DNA of 64,000 nt from assembly GCA_963669405.2 (NCBI GenBank), contig CAXXHF010000002.1, positions 1,984,001-2,048,000 on the forward strand, written 5' to 3'. The position numbers and the translations under genes are program-made. This DNA comes from Aureisphaera sp963669405 (lineage in GTDB: Bacteria; Bacteroidota; Bacteroidia; Flavobacteriales; Flavobacteriaceae). The notes beneath the pieces were generated by a model that saw only the letters and a list, made by a program, of their open reading frames with translations, did no database searches and was not told the DNA's origin. Below are positions 28,435-36,166 of this stretch, one piece after another; position 1 is the stretch's first letter, and each line of letters begins with the position of its first letter.

Positions 28435-29466
28435 TTATATAGCCTTTTCCATGGGCTGTTCTAACAAACCCAATACATTTGGAGAAGCTAATTTTTCCAA
28501 ATCCAGTACGGGGATTTTTATAGTGCTTTCCACCTCTTTTACCAATAAAGGGCTAGTTGTAAATAAACCACTAACGGCAAAAGCTTGAATACCCAAATTT
28601 TCCAGGATTTGCACACCTGATAAAATTCCAAGGCTGTCTGCCGCCGAGAAGATTACCTGATCTATTTGGTTCATAAAACCAGAATGATCCAACAACATGG
28701 CAGTTTCCCGTTGTATCAATCCATCTGCAATTTCAATGATTACATAATCTGGGTCTATTTGTTGAGCATGGATCATAAGCGTTTCGTACAGATCCAATAA
28801 TTCCTGCATGCTGCACAAATAAGTGGAAGGAAAACCATAGGTTGAAAAATCGATGGAAAGGTGTGCACCACAATCCCTAGCAAAGTGACGATCTTTGGTG
28901 TATACGGTGCCCGTTAATTTTATGTAGGCTACTTTTTTCCCTGCGGCATTCAATCCTCTACATAAAAAAGCGGCGGAAGTGGTTTTGCCACTGTCCATAG
29001 ACGACCCTAAAGAAAGGATGATTTTAGGGTCTTTTGGAGCTCGGGTAAATTTGTGGGCAGATGAGTTATAATATTTAGTGTTTATTACCTTGTTTTTTTC
29101 GTCTGTTGCATAACCAATCAATTCGAGATTGGTGGTTCCTACGTCCTCTAATTTTTGGTGCATGGATGCAAGAATTCCTATAGCCCCCCCTTTACCAAGG
29201 ATATGGTATTCATCATGATATTGGTCGGGAACGTAACCCTCAAACTGATCGGTAGCGTATCGATTTCCGAATGCTGCCATGATGTAATCTCCAAGGAACA
29301 GATAACAGTTATTACCGTTTACGCCTTGTACCGAATTGTGCTTGCCTATTTCTTTTACTTTAAAAACAGCAACGTCTCCCGCTTTAGGGAGATAAGATCT
29401 ATTTATGGTATTGTCAATTTTATAATTAACAATGCGGTTGCAAATAATGGTCTTTTTTAATTCCAT
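28435..29466 (-). CDS. P-loop NTPase (DUF1611/MobB-like), unknown role
   Basis: The 343-residue soluble protein has an N-terminal domain of about 140 residues with beta-strand character (GDVAVFKVKEIGKHNSVQGV, FLGDYIMAAFGNRYATDQFE). A P-loop NTPase domain follows, with Walker A GSSMDSGKTT at 154-163. IDPDYVIIEIADGLIQRET is a later strand with acidic residues in a Walker B-like place. The layout recalls DUF1611 and MobB-type SIMIBI NTPases, which cluster with small-molecule or cofactor pathways. I cannot name a substrate. It sits between an outer-membrane barrel and the degenerate ABC exporter, so it may power or regulate that export machine. Confidence 0.7.
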   Translation of the reverse strand: MELKKTIICNRIVNYKIDNTINRSYLPKAGDVAVFKVKEIGKHNSVQGVNGNNCYLFLGDYIMAAFGNRYATDQFEGYVPDQYHDEYHILGKGGAIGILASMHQKLEDVGTTNLELIGYATDEKNKVINTKYYNSSAHKFTRAPKDPKIILSLGSSMDSGKTTSAAFLCRGLNAAGKKVAYIKLTGTVYTKDRHFARDCGAHLSIDFSTYGFPSTYLCSMQELLDLYETLMIHAQQIDPDYVIIEIADGLIQRETAMLLDHSGFMNQIDQVIFSAADSLGILSGVQILENLGIQAFAVSGLFTTSPLLVKEVESTIKIPVLDLEKLASPNVLGLLEQPMEKAI

Positions 29467-29473
29467 AGTCAGT

Positions 29474-30256
29474 TTATTTAGATGATAATGTATAGCTTAC
29501 GCTTACCCCGAGTACCTGATAATCATTAAAGGGATAGCGGATTGAGGTCTGATTTTTATTTAAGATGTTAAGTTGTCGATAGTCTTGAAAGGTGGTGTTG
29601 AATTCTTCTTGCCAAACGTAATATAGGGTCACATAGAGCCTCTTTTTGGCTCGAAACCTCACACCAGCACCAATTCTATATCTATGAAGTCCGTTAGGAG
29701 GGTTTGATGCCAGCAGGGTTTCCCCAGAGTCGTCATAATAATCCAAGGAGTTTCCATTCAAATAATAATACAGTTGATAGCTTATATAAGGTGTGGCCCT
29801 AAGTGGTAAAAAGTTGTTTTTAAAGTTCAACCTAATGGAATACACAAACCTGAATTGATATTTGTTGAACTTTGGGAAAAATCCTTCGGCCGTGATTGTG
29901 TTCTTAAGTGGAAGACCAAAAAGTTTACTTCGATAACTTGCACTTGTCCCAAATCGATCATGCCAGGAGTCTTTCGTATTTCCTTTTAACAAGATGGGCT
30001 TGTAGAAAACTTTTCCAGAAAACCGTTTGTTGAATCTATAGTCGAGTCCTAATTTGAATTGATAGAAAAACGGATCATAACTTCTGCTGTTGAAGGCGCT
30101 AATAAACCCTGTTTGTAGCTTAATTTTTTTATTGAATTTGTTGAACTTATAGTCTAGATTAAATCCGTAACGATGATTAACGTTCGAATTTAAATCCTGC
30201 GATAAGCCCTTTGCAACAAAGAAGCTGATAAAAAAGAGGGTGTAGGTTATCTTCAC
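29474..30256 (-). CDS. DUF2490-like outer-membrane beta-barrel protein
   Basis: The 260-residue protein has a cleavable signal peptide (ISFFVAKGLSQ) and alternating amphipathic strands rich in Tyr and Phe (NHRYGFNLDYKFNKFNKKIK, FYQFKLGLDYRFNKRFSGKV, LYVTLYYVWQEEF). It ends with a strand, YQVLGVSVSYTLSSK, as expected for an outer-membrane barrel. It resembles DUF2490 proteins of Bacteroidota. The start codon appears to be GTG at 30254-30256, since no ATG in frame lies upstream. It is the first gene of a four-gene operon, and a long dyad lies eight bases before its start. Confidence 0.75.
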   Translation of the reverse strand: MKITYTLFFISFFVAKGLSQDLNSNVNHRYGFNLDYKFNKFNKKIKLQTGFISAFNSRSYDPFFYQFKLGLDYRFNKRFSGKVFYKPILLKGNTKDSWHDRFGTSASYRSKLFGLPLKNTITAEGFFPKFNKYQFRFVYSIRLNFKNNFLPLRATPYISYQLYYYLNGNSLDYYDDSGETLLASNPPNGLHRYRIGAGVRFRAKKRLYVTLYYVWQEEFNTTFQDYRQLNILNKNQTSIRYPFNDYQVLGVSVSYTLSSK

Positions 30257-30263
30257 GGAAATG

Positions 30264-30304
30264 AATTAGTGAGTTTGTGTTATTAAAACAACTACTCACT
30301 AATT
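30264..30304. promoter_or_regulatory. 41-bp dyad before the ABC operon
   Basis: A perfect 10-bp inverted repeat, AATTAGTGAG (30264-30273) and CTCACTAATT (30295-30304), surrounds an inner TGTT (30278-30281) and AACA (30287-30290) with the same centre at 30284. The outer arms are 31 bases apart, about three helical turns. The structure ends seven bases short of the GTG start codon of the operon. It could be an operator for a dimeric repressor, or a hairpin in the leader. No regulator gene is adjacent. Confidence 0.6.
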
Positions 30305-30366
30305 TCTCCTGAAAAAAATAAAAAAACCTTTGGTCGGTATAAGTTTGAAGGAAGGCTTTTCTCCTT

Positions 30367-31443
30367 CTATTTGTCTCCGTAAATTCCTATGACCAAGTTG
30401 TCGTTAGCATCCATGTGGGCACGATACATCCCTTTTGTGTTGAACTCCATACTCACATTACCTTGCGAGTCTATAGCGATAACACCACCAGTGCCACCAA
30501 GCTTGGTTAATTTGTTCTGGATTACTTCCTCAGTGGCTTCTTCTACAGAAATCCCTTTGTACTCCATTAAGGCTGATATATCATGAGCCACCATAGCTCT
30601 AATGAAATATTCTCCCCAACCCGTAGAAGATACAGCACAGGTTGCGTTATTGGCATAGGTGCCTGCTCCTATAATAGGAGAATCACCAATTCGGTTCCAT
30701 CGCTTGTTGGTCATCCCTCCGGTTGAGGTTCCAGCAGCAAGGTTTCCATTTTTGTCAAGAGCCACACAACCTACGGTTCCATATTTTGAATCTTTAATAA
30801 AGGGATCAGCAAATGAAACTTTTTCATCATGATCTAAGGTTACCTTCTCTTTTTTAATGGCGCGTTGCAGCGAGCGATACCTTCTTTCGGTGTAGAAATA
30901 GGAAGGATCTACTAATTCTATTCCTCTGGATGTTGCAAATGTCTCGGCACCATCCCCAGCTAACAAAACATGGTCGCTATTATCCATTACCTCTACTGCA
31001 AGGTTAATGGGGTTTTTTATTTGGGTTACACCCGCAACAGCTCCAGCATTCAATGTCTTTCCATCCATAACAGATGCATCTAACTCATTGTTTCCCTCAT
31101 GGGTAAAAACGGCACCTTTTCCAGCATTGAACAATGGGGAATCTTCCATGATATTAATGGAAGCAGTTACGGCATCCATAGCATCGCCACCATTTTTAAG
31201 TATTTCATGACCTGTTCTAATGGCTTCCTCCAATTTGTCTTTATAGGCTTTTTCCAAAGAGTCACTCAAGTTCTTTTTTCGAATGGTTCCTGCACCTCCG
31301 TGAATTACAATTCCAAAATTTTCGATTTTTTCTAACACTACATCTTGAGAAATTTCTGACTCTGAATTGTCATTTTCAACATTTTTACAGCTGAAAAGCA
31401 CAAAAAATCCGATTAAAAGTGTTAAAATTTGAATTTTTTTCAT
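30367..31443 (-). CDS. Isoaspartyl peptidase/L-asparaginase, Ntn hydrolase
   Basis: The 358-residue precursor has an N-terminal lipoprotein signal (VLFSC, Cys19). IVIHGGAGTIRKK opens the hydrolase fold, and FNAGKGAVFTHEGNNELDAS and GDGAETFA are further family signatures. Self-cleavage is expected before Thr223 in KYGTVGCVALD, which makes Thr223 the catalytic nucleophile; STGGMTNK follows as the substrate loop. The family removes beta-aspartyl residues from damaged peptides or hydrolyses asparagine. Export to the envelope is less common than a cytoplasmic location but occurs in Bacteroidota. It is divergent from the CAP-domain gene. Confidence 0.92.
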   Translation of the reverse strand: MKKIQILTLLIGFFVLFSCKNVENDNSESEISQDVVLEKIENFGIVIHGGAGTIRKKNLSDSLEKAYKDKLEEAIRTGHEILKNGGDAMDAVTASINIMEDSPLFNAGKGAVFTHEGNNELDASVMDGKTLNAGAVAGVTQIKNPINLAVEVMDNSDHVLLAGDGAETFATSRGIELVDPSYFYTERRYRSLQRAIKKEKVTLDHDEKVSFADPFIKDSKYGTVGCVALDKNGNLAAGTSTGGMTNKRWNRIGDSPIIGAGTYANNATCAVSSTGWGEYFIRAMVAHDISALMEYKGISVEEATEEVIQNKLTKLGGTGGVIAIDSQGNVSMEFNTKGMYRAHMDANDNLVIGIYGDK

Positions 31444-31549
31444 TTTTCTCGATTTATTAACGAATATACTGTAAAACGCCCTGTTTTCCGAAGGTCATCT
31501 ATCTTTTTATTGTAAGAAAATTTGACATTTTTAATCCAAAATATCGATG

Positions 31550-31578
31550 AAATGCATGTATTTTACGTTTAAATGCAT
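31550..31578. promoter_or_regulatory. Two AAATGCAT sites spaced 21 bp
   Basis: AAATGCAT occurs at 31550-31557 and again at 31571-31578, each containing the palindrome ATGCAT. The start-to-start distance is 21 bases, two helical turns. They lie between the divergent asparaginase and CAP-domain genes and just upstream of the likely promoter of the latter. They could be a pair of regulator sites; chance in an AT-rich gap cannot be excluded. Confidence 0.35.
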
Positions 31579-31605
31579 TTTGTATTGATTTTTTTCCTAC
31601 ATTTG
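31579..31605 (+). promoter_or_regulatory. Promoter of the CAP-domain gene
   Basis: TACATTTG at 31598-31605 is a perfect Bacteroidota -7 element (TAnnTTTG). A TTTG at 31579-31582 could serve as the -33 element, with a spacer of 15 bases, somewhat short. The start codon is 39 bases after the -7 element. Confidence 0.55.
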
Positions 31606-31643
31606 AATCAACATCAAGCCCCAAATTTGATGCCCCCCGTAAA

Positions 31644-32147
31644 ATGAATCTACTAAAAACTAGCCTACTAGCTACGGTATTGTTTTTAACAGTTACCTCA
31701 TGCTCTAAAGAAGAAGATGTAGTGGTTGAAGAAGCCAACTACAGTATTGATCTTAACCTTGCTCAAGAAACCGATTGGGAAATAGCAAATGAAATTTTGC
31801 AATTGGTCAATGAACATAGAACATCTATAGGTCTTTCAACGATCGCTCGTGACCAGCAATACGCATCAGCTTATGCTGTGGATCATACCAAATATATGAT
31901 TGAGATGTCCCAAATCAACCATGACAATTTTGGCGATCGTTCAAAGGCTTTAAAAAACAGAGGTGCTGTTTCTGTTGGTGAAAATGTAGCTTCCGGTTAT
32001 GATAATGCAGAGGATTTAGTAACTGCATGGCTCAATAGCCCTTCTCACAAAAGCGTTCTAGAAGGAAATTATACACATTCAGGTTTTGGCATTATGAAGA
32101 ACGGAAGAGGTAGATACTACTTTACCCAACTTTTCTATAGAAAGTAA
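31644..32147 (+). CDS. CAP/SCP-domain lipoprotein
   Basis: The 167-residue protein has a lipobox (LTVTSC, Cys20), a short acidic spacer and one CAP (PR-1/SCP-like) domain from about residue 50. Motifs are LVNEHRTSIGLSTIARD, the first His region AVDHTKYMIEMSQINHDNF, GENVASG with the conserved Glu, and WLNSPSHKSVLEGNYTHSG with the second His. The metal-binding CAP site therefore looks complete. The function of bacterial CAP lipoproteins is mostly unknown; proposed roles include protein or lipid binding in the envelope. Confidence 0.92.
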   Translation: MNLLKTSLLATVLFLTVTSCSKEEDVVVEEANYSIDLNLAQETDWEIANEILQLVNEHRTSIGLSTIARDQQYASAYAVDHTKYMIEMSQINHDNFGDRSKALKNRGAVSVGENVASGYDNAEDLVTAWLNSPSHKSVLEGNYTHSGFGIMKNGRGRYYFTQLFYRK

Positions 32148-32210
32148 TTGTTATTGTTTTTTAGTTTTTAAAGCATTTGCCGTATTTTTATGCAACATAA
32201 AAATACGGCT

Positions 32211-32747
32211 ATGGCTATTTCCAAACCTTTTAACCTAAACCAGTGGATCGAGGATAATCGGGATCTACTAAAACCGCCTGTTGGTAATAAGAATCTATAT
32301 GTAGACTCTGGCGATTATATTGTCATGGTTGTTGGCGGACCTAATGCCCGAAAGGATTATCATTATAATGAGACCGAGGAGCTTTTTTACCAATTAGAGG
32401 GTAATATTGAACTCATTGTTCAGGATGAAGGAGAACGAAAAGTTGTGCCTTTAGGGCCTGGAGATATGTATCTACACCCTGCCAATACACCGCATTCCCC
32501 GGTGCGTGGGGAAAACTCTATTGGTCTTGTAGTAGAACGTAAACGAGCTGGAAAAGGATATACCGATGGGTTGCTGTGGTTCTGTGATAATTGTAATAAT
32601 AAACTTCACGAAGTATACTTTGAACTCCACGACGTAGAAAAGGATTTTTTACCACATTTTAAGGACTACTACAATTCCGAAACACATAGAACTTGTTCGG
32701 AGTGTGGAACCGTAATGGAAACAGACCCAAGGTTCGTGGGCGAATAA
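32211..32747 (+). CDS. 3-hydroxyanthranilate 3,4-dioxygenase
   Basis: This is a 178-residue cupin enzyme of the kynurenine pathway that opens the ring of 3-hydroxyanthranilate. With the start at the ATG at 32211, the catalytic iron ligands fall at His51, Glu57 and His95. The extra rubredoxin-like iron site is Cys125, Cys128, Cys162 and Cys165. These are the positions known for the bacterial enzyme from Cupriavidus, which supports this start over the ATG at 32190. The family makes the precursor of quinolinate or leads to 2-aminomuconate. The next gene follows with no gap. No other kynurenine gene is in the window, so the pathway must be completed elsewhere. Confidence 0.95.
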   Translation: MAISKPFNLNQWIEDNRDLLKPPVGNKNLYVDSGDYIVMVVGGPNARKDYHYNETEELFYQLEGNIELIVQDEGERKVVPLGPGDMYLHPANTPHSPVRGENSIGLVVERKRAGKGYTDGLLWFCDNCNNKLHEVYFELHDVEKDFLPHFKDYYNSETHRTCSECGTVMETDPRFVGE

Positions 32748-33350
32748 ATGAAAAAAGAAATTTCTAAAAAGACCCCCGACCCATTTCAGACATTAGAGGC
32801 ATGGTTTCATGAAGAATTAGCCAAGGCTCCTTTAAAATATCCAGCATCTTGTGTGGTTTCTACTATAGGATTGGATGGTTTTCCCAACGCTAGGACAGTT
32901 TCTATTAAAGAAGTAAAACCACCACACTTGATTTTTACTACCCATTTGGATGCTATGAAAGGATTGGAAATCCAGAACAATAATAAAGTAGCCCTTACAT
33001 TTTGGTGGGACCATTCACAAAGGCAAATCCGAGTACAGGGTACGGCCAAGTTACTTTCAGATGAAGAAGCCGATGACTATTTTAAGGCACGTAGTAAATC
33101 AGCTCAGGCAATATGTTCTGTAAGTCAGCAGAGCAAACCCTTGCAAGATGAAAAAACCTTGAGGAATGCATATACTGAAAAACTAGTTGAATATGCTGAA
33201 AACCCCATCCCCAGACCATCGCATTGGGGAGGATTTAAAATACTTCTGTCAAGAATTGAGTTTTTAGAATTAAAAGAAAGCCGATTCCATAATCGCATTT
33301 GTTATACATTGGTAGAAGATGTTTGGCAAGTCACACAATTACAACCTTAA
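32748..33350 (+). CDS. Pyridoxamine 5'-phosphate oxidase family flavoprotein
   Basis: This 200-residue protein is of the PNPOx/PdxH type. FMN-binding and substrate segments include DGFPNARTVSIKEVK, LIFTTHLDAMKGLEIQNN, VALTFWWDHSQRQIRVQG and, at the C terminus, RFHNRICYTL with a following W, equivalent to the RLHDR substrate loop. It is slightly shorter than typical PdxH of about 215 residues. The likely reaction is oxidation of pyridoxamine or pyridoxine phosphate to pyridoxal phosphate. It abuts the stop of the 3-hydroxyanthranilate dioxygenase gene, so the two are co-translated. Kynureninase needs pyridoxal phosphate, which may explain the link (inference). Confidence 0.85.
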   Translation: MKKEISKKTPDPFQTLEAWFHEELAKAPLKYPASCVVSTIGLDGFPNARTVSIKEVKPPHLIFTTHLDAMKGLEIQNNNKVALTFWWDHSQRQIRVQGTAKLLSDEEADDYFKARSKSAQAICSVSQQSKPLQDEKTLRNAYTEKLVEYAENPIPRPSHWGGFKILLSRIEFLELKESRFHNRICYTLVEDVWQVTQLQP

Positions 33351-33389
33351 GAAGATAGGTATTTACTTCCAATTATAAGCTGTATTCCG

Positions 33390-33397
33390 TACATTCG
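33390..33397 (+). promoter_or_regulatory. Possible -7 element of the ALDH7 gene
   Basis: TACATTCG is one base from TAnnTTTG and sits 36 bases before the ATG of the aldehyde dehydrogenase gene. I see no clear -33 partner. Confidence 0.3.
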
Positions 33398-33432
33398 CAC
33401 CCACAAATTCGAATTAAAAAATCCAAATAACT

Positions 33433-34986
33433 ATGTCAAACGTAGCCACTTCCTTCGGAATTGAAGAAGCCCTTCAAGAATTGGGAATTAAAGAAACAAA
33501 TCATGGAACTTCTACGGGATCCGATTGGATGTCGGGAGAAGGAGAATTCGCTTCCTACTCACCAGTAGATGGAGCATTGATAGGAAAGGTAACCAACACG
33601 ACCAAAGAAGAATATGAGCAAGTAATCCAAACCGCTTCAGAAGCTTTTAAAACATGGAGAGTGATGCCTGCACCACAGCGTGGGGAAATTGTTCGTCAGT
33701 TTGGAGAAGAATTACGCAGATTAAAAGAACCTTTAGGGAAATTAGTTTCCTATGAAATGGGGAAATCTTACCAAGAAGGATTGGGAGAAGTTCAGGAGAT
33801 GATAGATATCTGTGATTTTGCGGTAGGATTATCTCGTCAGTTACACGGGTTAACTATGCACAGTGAACGTCCTGGTCACCGTATGTATGAACAATACCAT
33901 CCACTTGGAATTGTAGGAATTATTTCTGCATTTAACTTTCCTGTAGCAGTTTGGGCTTGGAATACTGCCTTGGCTTGGATTTGTGGAGATGTGTGTGTTT
34001 GGAAACCTAGTGAGAAAGCACCACTTTGTGGAATAGCTTGTCAAAACATTGCAGCAAAAGTATTTAGAGATAATAACCTTCCAGAAGGAATTTCTTGTCT
34101 TATTAATGGAGACTACCGAGTTGGAGAATTCATGACCCAAGATAAAAGAGTGCCATTAATTTCTGCTACGGGCTCTACCCGCATGGGTAAGATAGTAGCC
34201 AAAACGGTTGGAGAACGTTTAGGAAAGTCATTACTGGAATTGGGTGGAAACAATGCCATTATCGTAACACCAGATGCTGATATTAAAATGACCGTTATCG
34301 GAGCTGTATTTGGAGCTGTAGGAACAGCTGGACAGCGTTGTACTTCTACAAGAAGATTAATCATTCACGATAGTATTTATGATCAAGTGAAGAAGGCGTT
34401 GGTTGATGCTTATGCACAGATCCGTATTGGAAATCCGTTAGATGAAAACAACCACGTAGGTCCGTTAATCGATACTGATGCGGTAGCCATGTACAATAAA
34501 GCTTTGGAAAAAGTAGTATCTGAAGGTGGAAATATCCTTGTAGAAGGTGGAGTGTTAGAAGGAGAAGGCTATGAAAGTGGTTGTTATGTAAAACCTGCTA
34601 TTGCTGAAGCAAACAATAGTTTTCAAATTGTTCAGCATGAAACCTTTGCGCCTGTATTGTATCTATTGAAATATTCTGGAGATGTTGAAAATGCAATCGA
34701 GGTTCAGAATGGTGTGGCACAGGGATTGTCCAGTGCTATTATGACCAATAACCTTCGTGAAGCAGAACGTTTCCTTAGTCATGCAGGAAGTGACTGTGGT
34801 ATTGCCAATGTAAATATTGGAACTTCTGGTGCTGAAATTGGAGGTGCCTTTGGAGGTGAAAAAGAAACAGGTGGAGGGCGTGAGTCTGGAAGTGATGCAT
34901 GGAAAGTATACATGCGTCGTCAGACCAATACCATTAATTACACTACAGAATTGCCTTTGGCCCAGGGGATTAAATTTGACCTGTAA
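33433..34986 (+). CDS. ALDH7-family aldehyde dehydrogenase (aminoadipate semialdehyde type)
   Basis: The 517-residue cytoplasmic protein has catalytic Cys303 in GQRCTSTRR and general base Glu269 in LLELGGNN. NAD-binding residues are in FNFPVAVWAWN and WKPSEKAPL. The C-terminal GGEKETGGGRESGSDAWK is the signature of ALDH7/antiquitin rather than betaine or succinate-semialdehyde enzymes. Family members oxidise L-2-aminoadipate 6-semialdehyde in lysine breakdown. It has its own leader and ends at a clear terminator, so it is a single-gene unit. Confidence 0.93.
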   Translation: MSNVATSFGIEEALQELGIKETNHGTSTGSDWMSGEGEFASYSPVDGALIGKVTNTTKEEYEQVIQTASEAFKTWRVMPAPQRGEIVRQFGEELRRLKEPLGKLVSYEMGKSYQEGLGEVQEMIDICDFAVGLSRQLHGLTMHSERPGHRMYEQYHPLGIVGIISAFNFPVAVWAWNTALAWICGDVCVWKPSEKAPLCGIACQNIAAKVFRDNNLPEGISCLINGDYRVGEFMTQDKRVPLISATGSTRMGKIVAKTVGERLGKSLLELGGNNAIIVTPDADIKMTVIGAVFGAVGTAGQRCTSTRRLIIHDSIYDQVKKALVDAYAQIRIGNPLDENNHVGPLIDTDAVAMYNKALEKVVSEGGNILVEGGVLEGEGYESGCYVKPAIAEANNSFQIVQHETFAPVLYLLKYSGDVENAIEVQNGVAQGLSSAIMTNNLREAERFLSHAGSDCGIANVNIGTSGAEIGGAFGGEKETGGGRESGSDAWKVYMRRQTNTINYTTELPLAQGIKFDL

Positions 34987-35011
34987 GTTAAAGAGACGTT
35001 ATCATACAAAG

Positions 35012-35050
35012 AACTCGTTGGAAAGTAATTTTCAACGGGTTTTTCTTTTT
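35012..35050 (+). terminator. Intrinsic terminator after ALDH7
   Basis: AACTCGTTGGAAA (35012-35024) pairs with TTTTCAACGGGTT (35029-35041) with two G-T wobbles and a four-base loop. It is followed by a run of Ts with a single C. It sits 26 bases after the ALDH7 stop. Confidence 0.8.
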
Positions 35051-35073
35051 TGTACCTTGTTAAAAAATTAAAG

Positions 35074-35442
35074 ATGAAACATTACTTATATGTTTTTCTA
35101 GCTTTCATTGCAATCTCCTGTAATAATGATGATGGGGGTGATTCCGGTGGCTGCACAGAAATTTTTGTATACGGGTTGAACATTGATGTTATTGACTCTA
35201 CTACAGGTGAAGACGTGAGCACGGGCATTACGGTAACAGCAACAGACGGTAGCTATTCAGAAGAACTCATGTATTCTTTAGGGGCTTGGGTTGGAGCTGG
35301 AGAGCGTGAAGGAACCTATGATATTTCAATAACATCGCAAGACTATACCCCAGCTACTTTTGATGGTATTGTTGTGGTAAAAACGGCAGATGGCTGTCAC
35401 GTAGTGACGGAGCGTATAGAGATTTTTATTTCTCCATTTTAA
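35074..35442 (+). CDS. Small lipoprotein, unknown
   Basis: This is a lipoprotein of about 122 residues. MKHYLYVFLAFIAISC is a signal with Cys16, followed by an Asp/Gly-rich spacer. The rest (IDVIDSTTGEDVSTGITVTA, EREGTYDISITSQDYTPATF) has the look of a small beta-sandwich similar to carboxypeptidase regulatory or transthyretin-like folds. The start is the ATG at 35074; the longer reading starts with TTG at 35050 inside the terminator tail. It overlaps the convergent phosphatase gene by four bases. Confidence 0.7.
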   Translation: MKHYLYVFLAFIAISCNNDDGGDSGGCTEIFVYGLNIDVIDSTTGEDVSTGITVTATDGSYSEELMYSLGAWVGAGEREGTYDISITSQDYTPATFDGIVVVKTADGCHVVTERIEIFISPF

Positions 35443-36164
35443 TTGCGCCCTATTTCATTGGGATATAGTTTATAAACAGGATCACTTTGCCAATATTCTT
35501 TGGTGTCTATATCAAGTATAGTAAGAGGCCCTTTGAAAGCTGCTCCAGTATCAATATTCCAAACATTGGCAAAATTTAGAGGCAGTGTACTTCCCATTCT
35601 CGTTACGGGTGTATGTCCTATATAGATTTCAGAATATAAAGTGAGTCGTTTCGGATATCGAATATCATTCTTTGGAATAGAAGTATCTAAAGCTCGTACC
35701 ATTTCCCATAGGGTACGATCCCAAAACACCAGATTTTTGAAGTATTCGTAGTTAATTCCGTTTACATTGGTAAATCCCGCATGGACAAAAAGCCGATTGT
35801 CTTCATCGAGATGATAATTGACAAGATCTTCATAAAATGTAAGATGCGCTTTAGTTTCTTTTTTGGAAAGCTCATTATAACTAAGCTTACTGGCTTCTCC
35901 ACCATGAGCCAACCACATAGGATTGGTATCATTGTGTTTTAGGTATTGGTAAACTAAGTAGTCATGATTACCTCGAATAAAAATACATTTAAATTGTTTC
36001 GAAAATTCAATAAGAAAAGAAACGGTCTCGGCAGCTTCACTCCACCCATCTACATAATCACCTAGAAAGATAAATTGATCACCATGGATTGGGGCAACTT
36101 TTTCCAATACTTGTTCTAAGGCTTTTAAACCACTATGAATGTCTCCCACTACAAGTGTACGCAT
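35439..36164 (-). CDS. Serine/threonine-type metallophosphatase
   Basis: This 241-residue calcineurin-like phosphoesterase is of the PPP type. The metal ligands are in GDIHSG (Asp8, His10), GDYVDG (Asp36) and RGNHDY (Asn66, His67). Later histidines are in LFVHAGF and YIGHTPV. It resembles bacterial protein phosphatases PrpA/PrpB and symmetric diadenosine tetraphosphatase, and the substrate cannot be fixed. It lies two bases after the zinc-ribbon gene and is part of the same minus-strand group. Confidence 0.88.
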   Translation of the reverse strand: MRTLVVGDIHSGLKALEQVLEKVAPIHGDQFIFLGDYVDGWSEAAETVSFLIEFSKQFKCIFIRGNHDYLVYQYLKHNDTNPMWLAHGGEASKLSYNELSKKETKAHLTFYEDLVNYHLDEDNRLFVHAGFTNVNGINYEYFKNLVFWDRTLWEMVRALDTSIPKNDIRYPKRLTLYSEIYIGHTPVTRMGSTLPLNFANVWNIDTGAAFKGPLTILDIDTKEYWQSDPVYKLYPNEIGRN

Positions 36165-36166
36165 GG

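Noticed and set aside
30311..30345. Possible terminator of the asparaginase gene on the minus strand
   Set aside because: There is a T-rich run, but the stem next to it has only about five or six pairs with a wobble and a loop of 11 bases, too weak to call.
32190..32210. Upstream ATG as start of the 3-hydroxyanthranilate dioxygenase
   Set aside because: The start at 32211 places all seven iron ligands at the exact numbering of a characterised bacterial enzyme; the extra seven residues have no support.
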